In this document: positions 1 to 4,509 of the stretch, one piece after another
How positions within the stretch are numbered: position 1 is the first letter of the stretch
How the letters are laid out: every line of letters starts with the position of its first letter
Source: Pseudomonadota bacterium
GTDB taxonomy: Bacteria > Pseudomonadota > Alphaproteobacteria > Rhizobiales > Xanthobacteraceae
DNA length: 5,172 nt
Assembly (NCBI GenBank): GCA_023390695.1
Contig: JAEWCJ010000049.1
Location: 1-5,172, forward strand
Direction: 5' to 3'
The notes under the pieces: model-generated
Databases searched by the model: none
Seen by the model: only the letters and a program-made list of their open reading frames with translations
What the model was told of the DNA's origin: nothing
Position numbers and translations under genes: made by a program

Positions 1-22
1 GGCCTATTTTTGGTAAATTTTG

Positions 23-56
23 CCGGCCGGCGCGGCCGGGCCGCCGGGTTTCGGCG
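23..56. repeat. Two tandem GC-rich hairpins beyond the flp terminator
   Basis: Two inverted repeats lie side by side. CCGGCC (23-28) pairs with GGCCGG (34-39) around a 5-nt loop, and CGCCG (42-46) pairs with CGGCG (52-56) around GGTTT. Neither is followed by a clean T-run on either strand, so they are not called terminators. They sit just past the intrinsic terminator of the minus-strand pilin gene and could act as an mRNA 3' barrier or simply reflect very high local GC. No gene can be supported in bases 1-61. Confidence 0.45.
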
Positions 57-61
57 AAAAC

Positions 62-86
62 AAAAAACCTCCGCCCGCGGCCGGAG
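62..86 (-). terminator. Intrinsic terminator of the flp pilin gene
   Basis: Read on the minus strand, a stem CTCCG/CGGAG (86-82 with 73-69; the interior adds two more possible pairs after a C-C mismatch) is followed by G and six T residues (67-62), then a further TTTT. It lies about 26 nt after the stop codon of the pilin gene at 113. The stem-plus-T-tract layout is that of a Rho-independent terminator and suggests that flp is transcribed as a single-gene unit. Confidence 0.75.
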
Positions 87-112
87 CTCTTCTGAACGCT
101 TGCAGTCGTGCT

Positions 113-283
113 TTATTTCTTCTGGACGGCATCCGCGACCGGGTTAAAGGTTTCGTCCAGGCGCGTGCCGATGAGCTGCACGGCGGTGATGATGATGACG
201 GCGATGCCGGCGGCGATGAGGCCGTATTCGATGGCGGTAGCGCCCGATTCATCCGACACAAAACGCGCGACGAGGTTCTTCAT
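113..283 (-). CDS. Flp family type IVb pilin
   Basis: A 56-residue major pilin of the Tad (tight adherence) system, which forms bundled Flp pili used for surface attachment. The N-terminus is a 14-residue basic/polar leader ending in Gly14, followed by mature ATAIEYGL: Gly at -1, Glu at +5 and Tyr at +6 are the signature cut by a TadV/CpaA-type prepilin peptidase. Residues 17-39 form one hydrophobic helix (IEYGLIAAGIAVIIITAV), and the mature pilin would be 42 residues, normal for Flp. An in-frame extension to 400 exists, but the start at 283 is preferred because AGGAG (294-290) sits 6 nt upstream and the leader then has normal length. The gene has its own terminator at 62-86 and diverges from the other pilus genes. 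The symbol could be flp or pilA; no specific name can be justified. Confidence 0.93.
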   Translation of the reverse strand: MKNLVARFVSDESGATAIEYGLIAAGIAVIIITAVQLIGTRLDETFNPVADAVQKK

Positions 284-289
284 GTTTGG

Positions 290-294
290 CTCCT
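290..294 (-). promoter_or_regulatory. Ribosome binding site of flp
   Basis: On the minus strand AGGAG lies 6 nt before the ATG at 283. This strong Shine-Dalgarno decides the start against the longer open frame reaching 400. Confidence 0.8.
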
Positions 295-313
295 GAGTGA
301 TCCACACGTCTCT

Positions 314-352
314 TGTCCGGACTTGCTGACTTGTTGTCTGTTGTCCCGGACA
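314..352 (-). repeat. Inverted repeat in the flp 5' leader
   Basis: TGTCCGG (314-320) and CCGGACA (346-352) are exact reverse complements separated by 25 nt. Each arm is itself part of a near-palindrome (GTCCGGAC and GTCCCGGAC), so the pair also reads as a direct repeat. On the minus strand the intervening segment is A/C-rich and unstructured. It could be a paired operator or a long-loop leader hairpin about 30 nt before the flp start. Confidence 0.45.
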
Positions 353-667
353 CGCGAGGAACCTAGCGCTCCGCGATTGCGGCTCCGTTAATTCGATCAC
401 AGAAACTTGCGTGTATTTTGGCTTTCTTGCGGTTGGTTAAATTTGCATTGCTCAGGATCGCAGCCGCTTTTGCCCCGTTTTTAGCGCATTTCTCGCGCTT
501 TCGAATATTGCGAGCCGCCGCATTCGCAGATGTAAAAAGCCGGTTAGCCCGTCCGTTACATATGTTTGCGGTTCATTCATCTATTTGCAGTGAAGTCGGA
601 TCGCCGGTCGCGGCGTGTATGGTTGCGGCCCTCGGATCCGTAAAAGTCGTGCGTTCGGAGAGTTCCG

Positions 668-1153
668 ATGAAAGTGTCGTTCAAGGCCGGTGGCCGCAAT
701 CTCGGCCTGTCCTGCGCCGTTTTACTGGTGATGGCGCTGCCGCCATTGCATTACGCCGCCGCCGACGCGCAACGGCCCGATAGTCTCACTATCGTTGTGG
801 ATGAAGCAAGGCTGGTCCGGATGCCGGACCGGGTGGCGACGCTGATCGTCGGCAATCCCCTGATTGCCGACGTTTCGATTCAGCCCGGCGGGCTGATGGT
901 GCTGACAGGCAAGGGATATGGTCAGACCAACCTGATTGCTCTGGATCGCAGCGGCAACAAGGTTCTGGAGAAGAACCTGCTGGTCAGGGCGCCGGGCGAA
1001 GTGGTGACGGTATATCGCGGGATCCGGCAGGAATCATATAGCTGCACGCCGGATTGTGAACCGCGCAACATGCTGGGCGATGCGCCGGACTTTTTCAACA
1101 CTTCCCTCAGTCAGATTGTGACGCGCAACAATCAGGCCGGCGCCATCAAGTGA
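668..1153 (+). CDS. Pilus assembly protein with stand-alone secretin N-terminal domain (CpaC/RcpA-N-like)
   Basis: A 161-residue predicted exported protein. Residues 1-34 look like a Sec signal peptide (basic start, hydrophobic core LGLSCAVLLVMALP, likely cut after ADA34). Residues about 38-110 match the T2SS/T3SS 'pil_N' type domain: a LTIVVDEARLVRMP start, the IVGNPLIADVSIQ segment, LMVLTGKGYGQTNLIALD and an ending like LEKNLLV. In CpaC/RcpA this domain precedes the secretin barrel; here the secretin part is absent and the protein ends in a short tail with Cys126 and Cys130 (SCTPDC), perhaps a disulfide. The start is supported by GGAG (657-660) 7 nt upstream. It heads a run with the two pseudopilin genes, so a periplasmic role in Tad pilus assembly is inferred. 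The exact function is unknown. Confidence 0.85.
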   Translation: MKVSFKAGGRNLGLSCAVLLVMALPPLHYAAADAQRPDSLTIVVDEARLVRMPDRVATLIVGNPLIADVSIQPGGLMVLTGKGYGQTNLIALDRSGNKVLEKNLLVRAPGEVVTVYRGIRQESYSCTPDCEPRNMLGDAPDFFNTSLSQIVTRNNQAGAIK

Positions 1154-1309
1154 AGCGGCGCGCCCGCCTGAGCATGCATTGCATCATGGTTAAGGGAATC
1201 TGAAGGGGGCATCCGGGGAAAGCGGACATTGCCGCAACAATTCGACAAGCCGTCTTTGCTACTTTTCAATCTCCTCTTGGCGTTGACTGGCTTGATTTTG
1301 GATTTCCCC
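1154..1309 (+). other. Gap between the secretin-domain gene and the first pseudopilin gene
   Basis: 156 bp with no clear gene. It holds an exact 11-bp palindrome ATGCATTGCAT (1174-1184) and, next to it, TTAA-N7-TGAA (1190-1204), one mismatch from the CtrA consensus TTAA-N7-TTAA. An in-frame TTG at 1229 would extend the next protein by 27 residues, so the end of this gap depends on the start choice. No terminator with a T-run follows the gene ending at 1153, which allows read-through into the pseudopilin genes. Confidence 0.4.
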
Positions 1310-1858
1310 ATGTTCGCCATCTTTCGCAACGGTCCCGCTCGCGATATGCGAGCTCGCCGACGACCAAGAATTCTGCGCCGTTTTGTCCGCCATAAAGAAG
1401 GCGCGGCGGCGGTCGAATTCGCCATGGTCTCCGTCCCGTTCCTGGCGCTCCTGTTTGCGATCATGGAAACGGGGCTGGTGTTCTTCGCCGGACAAGCGCT
1501 CGAGACGGCAACGGCGGATTCTGCGCGCAAGATCATGACCGGTCAGGCGGATGGCTGGGACGTGGAAAAATTCAAGAAGGAAGTCTGCGACAACGTCTAC
1601 GGTCTGTTCGATTGCAACAAGATCCTTGTGAATGTGAAGTCGTATTCTTCATTCAGCGAAGCCCAGATGGCGCGGCCGGTCGACGAGAACGGGAACGTGA
1701 TCGAGGCGTTTCAGGCGAGCAATCCGGGCGACATTGTCATTGCGCGGCTGATGTATGAATGGCCGGTCCACATGCCTTTGCCGGGGCTCGCCGACTTGTC
1801 CGGCAACAAGCGCCTGCTCGTTGCAACCGCCGCTTTTCGCAACGAGCCATACAAGTGA
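1310..1858 (+). CDS. TadE/TadG family pseudopilin (pilus assembly protein)
   Basis: A 182-residue minor pilin-like protein of the Tad system. After a strongly basic N-terminus (residues 11-29) comes G31-AAAVEF, with Glu36 at +5 from the predicted prepilin-peptidase cut, then one hydrophobic helix (about 36-60). The rest is a predicted periplasmic domain. Cys93 and Cys102 are spaced as in TadE proteins, where a disulfide is likely. TadE and TadF are known in other species to be processed pseudopilins needed for fibre assembly. The start is uncertain: ATG at 1310 has only a weak GGA 7 nt upstream, ATG at 1346 would give the shortest basic leader, and TTG at 1229 would add a hydrophobic stretch unusual for the family. 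The next gene begins 11 bp after the stop. Confidence 0.88.
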   Translation: MFAIFRNGPARDMRARRRPRILRRFVRHKEGAAAVEFAMVSVPFLALLFAIMETGLVFFAGQALETATADSARKIMTGQADGWDVEKFKKEVCDNVYGLFDCNKILVNVKSYSSFSEAQMARPVDENGNVIEAFQASNPGDIVIARLMYEWPVHMPLPGLADLSGNKRLLVATAAFRNEPYK

Positions 1859-1869
1859 GGCTGAACGCG

Positions 1870-2466
1870 ATGCTGTCCCGTATGAGAAGCGCATATCCGC
1901 GCCTTGTAGCATGGCCGTCCGCACGCCGTTTCGGCGCCGACGAGCGCGGGCTTTCGGCCATCGAATTCGCCCTGGTCCTGCCGTTCATGCTGACGCTTTA
2001 TCTGGGCGGCGTGCAATTGTCGCAAGCCATCGACATCGACCGCAAGATTACCCTGTCGGCCCGCACGCTTGCGGATCTCGTGGCGCAGGTGTCCAATATC
2101 GACCCGGCCGGCATCAATACCGTGCTCAATGCCGGGGCCACCGTGATGTCGCCCTATGCAGACCGCGCGGCCGATGCGTCCAAGCTCAAGGTGCGCATAT
2201 CGGTTATCAAGATCGACGCTCAATTGAAGCAGACGGTCGAATGGAGCATGGCGAAAAACTGGACACCGCTCAAAAACGGTGAGGTCAACGTTCCCGGCGA
2301 GCTTGCAAAAATTGCGGACAGCTATCTGGTGTTGGGCGAAGCCGCCTATGCCTATACCCCGCCGATCGGTTATGCGCTCACGGGTACGCTGAACATGGAC
2401 GACAGGATCTACATGCGGCCGCGATTGTCGACGAATGTCGTGTGCACGTCCTGCCCGAAGACCTGA
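1870..2466 (+). CDS. TadE/TadG family pseudopilin, second copy
   Basis: A 198-residue protein, diverged from the preceding one but with the same plan: a basic leader, predicted cleavage at Gly27 followed by LSAIEF (Glu32 at +5), and a hydrophobic helix at about 32-54. The remainder, residues 55-198, is a predicted periplasmic domain. Unlike its neighbour it has no internal Cys pair but ends in VVCTSCPKT, with Cys192 and Cys195 as a C-terminal CxxC. The start at 1870 is chosen because GAGG (1857-1860), overlapping the upstream stop codon, is 9 nt away and suggests translational coupling; ATG at 1882 is an alternative. It is the last gene of the plus-strand pilus run and converges on the Lrp-type gene with a 9-bp gap. 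The role is inferred as a minor pilin or priming component. Confidence 0.88.
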   Translation: MLSRMRSAYPRLVAWPSARRFGADERGLSAIEFALVLPFMLTLYLGGVQLSQAIDIDRKITLSARTLADLVAQVSNIDPAGINTVLNAGATVMSPYADRAADASKLKVRISVIKIDAQLKQTVEWSMAKNWTPLKNGEVNVPGELAKIADSYLVLGEAAYAYTPPIGYALTGTLNMDDRIYMRPRLSTNVVCTSCPKT

Positions 2467-2475
2467 TGGGCGGGC

Positions 2476-2937
2476 TTACGATGCTGCCGGAATCGGCAGC
2501 ATCGTTGTCGACTTGATCTTTTCCATCGCAAAGCGGGACGTGACGTTCTTCAGGGGAACGGCCGCGATCAGGCGCTTGTAGAAGGTGTCGTAAGCCTGCA
2601 TGTCGGCTGCCACCACGCGCAGCATGTAGTCGACGTCGCCCGCCATGCGGTAAAATTCCATCACCTCCGGCATGTCGCTCACCAGCGTGGCGAAACGGTC
2701 AAGCCAGTCCTGCGAGTGATCGTCGGTCTCGACCGACACGAAAACGGTGATGCCGAGGCCGATCTTGTCCTGGTCGACGATCGCCACCCGGCGCTGGATC
2801 ACGCCTTCGGCCTCCAGCCGCTGGATGCGCTTCCAGCACGGGGTCGAGGACAGGCCGACCCGCTGGCCGATCTCGGCCACCGACAGCGAGGCGTCCTCCT
2901 GCAGGGTTAGGAGGATTTTCCGGTCAATCGCGTCCAT
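2476..2937 (-). CDS. Lrp/AsnC family transcriptional regulator
   Basis: A 153-residue DNA-binding regulator of the leucine-responsive/asparagine family, of normal length. Residues 2-60 form the AsnC-type winged helix-turn-helix: MDAIDRKILLTLQ, then LSVAEIGQRVGLSSTPCWKRIQRLEAEGVI. A short linker leads to the C-terminal RAM/effector domain (about 64-142) containing AGDVDYMLRV, the usual glycine-aspartate turn near the amino-acid binding site. The ending MEKIKSTTMLPI is common among alphaproteobacterial members. The start is fixed by ATG at 2937 with AGGA (2949-2946) 8 nt upstream. The gene stands alone, with nudC 98 bp upstream on the same strand and the pilus operon converging from the other side. 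Lrp-type proteins usually autoregulate, and the palindromes at 2953-3013 fit this. The effector and targets cannot be read from sequence. Confidence 0.93.
   Translation of the reverse strand: MDAIDRKILLTLQEDASLSVAEIGQRVGLSSTPCWKRIQRLEAEGVIQRRVAIVDQDKIGLGITVFVSVETDDHSQDWLDRFATLVSDMPEVMEFYRMAGDVDYMLRVVAADMQAYDTFYKRLIAAVPLKNVTSRFAMEKIKSTTMLPIPAAS
2478..2505. terminator. Perfect 12-bp stem-loop between convergent genes
   Basis: ACGATGCTGCCG (2478-2489) is the exact reverse complement of CGGCAGCATCGT (2494-2505), with a 4-nt loop GAAT. It lies 11 nt after the stop of the second pseudopilin gene and covers the last codons of the converging Lrp-type gene. No uninterrupted T-run follows on either strand (plus side TGTCGACTTG, minus side AAGCCCG), so it is a non-canonical terminator or an mRNA 3' stabiliser that may serve both transcripts. 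The stem is certain; its function is inferred. Confidence 0.6.
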
Positions 2938-2952
2938 GGAGGCAATCCTAAT

Positions 2953-3013
2953 GTAGAATGTTTATGTCGATGTATGGGTATAAAAATCCTCTACAGAGGA
3001 AAATTTTCTACTG
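2953..3013. promoter_or_regulatory. Candidate operator region of the Lrp/AsnC-type gene
   Basis: An AT-rich upstream region with repeated half-sites. An imperfect 20-bp palindrome (2994-3013) has the form CAG-nn-GAAAATTTTC-nn-CTG, 8 of 10 positions paired, close in style to the known Lrp consensus (C/T)AG...A-T-rich centre...CT(A/G). GTAGA at 2953-2957 and TCTAC at 2990-2994 and 3007-3011 are three copies of one 5-base half-site in both orientations. Position just before the regulator start favours autoregulation. The promoter itself could not be placed with confidence. Confidence 0.5.
2981..3000 (-). terminator. Possible intrinsic terminator of the HIT-nudC operon
   Basis: On the minus strand TCCTC-TGTA-GAGGA (3000-2987) is a perfect 5-bp stem with a tetraloop (6 bp if the loop is only 2 nt), followed directly by TTTTTA (2986-2981). 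It lies 35 nt after the nudC stop. The stem is short and AT-assisted, so termination may be weak. It overlaps the proposed operator, so the same palindrome might instead be a protein site. Confidence 0.45.
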
Positions 3014-3035
3014 CAAGCGTTTTTTGCCGGCCCCG

Positions 3036-3992
3036 CTATCGAGCGAGCACCCGCTGCCCGGTCTCGACCCAGGCCCGGATGATGTGGTGAGCGATGGCCA
3101 CCGGCGGCGGTGTGGTCAGGCCTTGCGGGTGCTGGCGCAGCAGCATGGTCGCCACTTCCTCCCGGCTGAACCAGCGTGCGTCCTCCAGTTCGTTGCAATC
3201 GACCGTGATCTCTTCCGACAGCGCCTCGGCATGACACCCGATCATCAGCGATGACGGGAATGGCCAGGGCTGCGACGCGAAGTAGTGGACGTGTCCGCAC
3301 ACGATGCCGGTTTCCTCGTGCGTCTCGCGGCGCACAGCGTCTTCGAAGGTCTCGCCTGGCTCGACAAAGCCGGCGAGACAGGACCACACGCCTGCGGCAA
3401 AGCGTGTTTGCCGCCCCAGCAGGCAGCGTTCGCCGGCAATGGTGAGCATGATGACGACCGGGTCGGTACGCGGGAAATGCTGCGCGTCGCAGTTGGGACA
3501 TTCCCGCCGCCAGCCGCCATCGGTCGTTACATTGGCGTGTCCGCAATTCGAACAGAAATGCCGGCGCGCATGCCAATGCAGCAGCGCCTTCGCTTCGGCG
3601 ATCGGCGCCAGATGATCGGCTGCGACGAGTCCCTGCACGGCGATCGAGCGCAAATCGGTGACATGCAGCTTGTCGCTGCTTTTCAAGTTTTCAACGGTCT
3701 CTGACGTGAGCGTGAGACCGAAGCGCGCGGACTGTTGTGAAAGCCCGAGAAACACGCGGTCGGTGGCGCCGGAAAAGAGGCTGGCTTCTGCGGGCGTGAA
3801 TAACGGGTCAAAGCCGCTGCCCGTTCTCTTGAGGAGAACAAGCTCGCCGCTGAGCATGTAGATGCCGGTATCGCTGCGCTGTGCGGCCGCGTCCAGGAAC
3901 GCGGTGTCGCGGCGTTTCTCGGCGGCGCGCTCAAGCAGATTGCCGGCATAGCCGAGGCGCGGCTTCGGCCCGAAATCATGGCTGTCGGACAT
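3036..3992 (-). CDS. nudC: NADH pyrophosphatase / RNA deNADding enzyme NudC
   Basis: A 318-residue Nudix hydrolase that splits NAD(H) into NMN(H) and AMP and, in characterised relatives, removes NAD caps from RNA 5' ends. The N-terminal Nudix-like domain covers about 30-130. The zinc ribbon follows with Cys147, Cys150, Cys165 and Cys168 (CSNC and CPNC), then the Nudix domain (about 175-295). The Nudix box is complete at 208-230: Gly208, Glu214, Arg222-Glu223, Glu226-Glu227, Gly229. The family-specific SQPWPFPSS array at 240-248 is intact and identifies NudC rather than a generic Nudix protein. It is longer than E. coli NudC (257 residues), as is usual in alphaproteobacteria, because of the N-terminal region. 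It starts 2 bp after the HIT gene stop, which indicates one operon with coupled translation. Confidence 0.96.
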   Translation of the reverse strand: MSDSHDFGPKPRLGYAGNLLERAAEKRRDTAFLDAAAQRSDTGIYMLSGELVLLKRTGSGFDPLFTPAEASLFSGATDRVFLGLSQQSARFGLTLTSETVENLKSSDKLHVTDLRSIAVQGLVAADHLAPIAEAKALLHWHARRHFCSNCGHANVTTDGGWRRECPNCDAQHFPRTDPVVIMLTIAGERCLLGRQTRFAAGVWSCLAGFVEPGETFEDAVRRETHEETGIVCGHVHYFASQPWPFPSSLMIGCHAEALSEEITVDCNELEDARWFSREEVATMLLRQHPQGLTTPPPVAIAHHIIRAWVETGQRVLAR

Positions 3993-3994
3993 GG

Positions 3995-4417
3995 TCAGGC
4001 GATCCCGACTTGCGGACGCAGTGCCGTCATCAGGCGATCCAGGGCCGCGGCTTCATAGTCGCGTGGCGGCACTTTGCCCCAGATCGGTTGCGGCCAGGCC
4101 GGATCGGTCGTGCGGCGGGCGATGATGTGAATGTGCAACTGCGGCACCATGTTGCCGAGCGTGGCAATGTTCAGCTTGTCGCAGGCCGTCACGTCCTTGA
4201 GTGCGCGGGCGGCACGATTGATTTCCATCGTCAATTGCATCTGCTCCGCCGGGGCGAGGTCGGTGACCTCCACAAGGGCGGCCCGGCGCGGCACCAGCAC
4301 CAGCCATGGATAGTTGGCGTCCTTGCTGAGCAGGACGCGGGACAGCGGCAGATCGCCAAGAAAAAGGGTGTCGTGCTCCAACTGGGGATGAAGCTCCCAG
4401 GACGAAGTAGGATTCAT
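3995..4417 (-). CDS. HIT family protein with QxHxH active-site variant
   Basis: A 140-residue histidine-triad superfamily protein, probably acting on a nucleotide phosphoanhydride or phosphoramidate (Ap4A-like or AMP-conjugate); the true substrate is unknown. Landmarks are LGDLPLSRVLLSKDANYPWLVLVPRR (18-45), the helix with EINRAARALK (65-74), CDKLNIATLGNMVPQLHIHII (79-99) and ARRTTDPAWPQPIWG (100-114). The triad reads Q93-L-H95-I-H97-I-I: the first His is Gln, while the middle His (the family nucleophile) and the third remain. The start at 4417 fits the usual HIT beginning near WELHPQL, with only a weak GGA upstream. ATG at 4456 would add 13 residues and has a better GGAG (4468-4465), so it is a real alternative. 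The gene is first in an operon with nudC and diverges from ffs-dnaX. Confidence 0.9.
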   Translation of the reverse strand: MNPTSSWELHPQLEHDTLFLGDLPLSRVLLSKDANYPWLVLVPRRAALVEVTDLAPAEQMQLTMEINRAARALKDVTACDKLNIATLGNMVPQLHIHIIARRTTDPAWPQPIWGKVPPRDYEAAALDRLMTALRPQVGIA

Positions 4418-4464
4418 GTGGATATCCAAGGCATTGCGGGGAAGACAGAGTAGCATGAGGCGAG

Positions 4465-4468
4465 CTCC
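4465..4468 (-). promoter_or_regulatory. Shine-Dalgarno supporting an alternative HIT gene start
   Basis: GGAG on the minus strand lies 8 nt before the in-frame ATG at 4456. It is stronger than anything before the ATG at 4417. If used, the HIT protein would begin with MLLCLPRNALDIH and be 153 residues long. Confidence 0.45.
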
Positions 4469-4474
4469 GCGCGC

Positions 4475-4503
4475 TTGCTTTCCCGCATCATTGGCCCGAT
4501 ATA
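4475..4503 (+). promoter_or_regulatory. Sigma-70-type promoter of ffs
   Basis: TTGCTT (4475-4480) and GATATA (4498-4503) are separated by 17 bp, and the predicted SRP RNA 5' end (4510) is 7 nt further on. Spacing and position fit a housekeeping promoter; the -35 resembles the alphaproteobacterial CTTG type. On the opposite strand the same bases read CTATAT (4504-4499), a good alphaproteobacterial -10, so the element may also initiate transcription toward the HIT gene. No good minus-strand -35 is visible (TTCGCC at 4530-4525 is weak and 20 bp away). Confidence 0.65.
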
Positions 4504-4509
4504 GGAGCC

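Larger units (their letters stand above)
284..667. other. Long divergent intergenic region between flp and the pilus operon
   Basis: 384 bp without a supportable gene, less GC-rich than its neighbours in 401-590. It must hold the promoters for flp (minus) and the secretin-domain gene (plus), but I could not place either -35/-10 pair with confidence. Visible elements are a 7-bp inverted repeat in the flp leader (314-352), TTAACC on the minus strand (440-435) and TTAACG on the minus strand (391-386), which resemble CtrA half-sites, and a CTCGC/GCGAG inverted repeat (492-514). An open plus-strand frame starting with TTG at 418 overlaps the next gene and has no usable ribosome site or recognisable protein character. 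Confidence 0.6.

Noticed and set aside
20..391. Plus-strand frame opposite the pilin gene
   Set aside because: Its composition (Asp-rich and Arg-rich runs) reflects the antisense of flp; flp has a clear motif, ribosome site and terminator.
284..400. Longer N-terminus for the Flp pilin up to 400
   Set aside because: It would add 39 residues before a leader that is already complete, and AGGAG is correctly placed for the start at 283.
710..720. Possible lipobox around LSCA in the secretin-domain protein
   Set aside because: The Cys lies at the start of the hydrophobic core rather than its end, and a standard AxA cleavage site follows at residue 34.
418..783. Open plus-strand frame starting with TTG before the secretin-domain gene
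   Set aside because: It overlaps a well-supported gene, has no ribosome site, and its Arg/Ala/Phe-rich product looks like non-coding translation.
814..830. GGTCCGG/CCGGACC hairpin inside the secretin-domain gene
   Set aside because: A 7-bp stem in GC-rich coding sequence without a T-run is expected by chance.
1022..1054. ATCCGGC...GCCGGAT inverted repeat in the secretin-domain gene
   Set aside because: 7 bp with a 19-nt loop in coding DNA; no supporting context.
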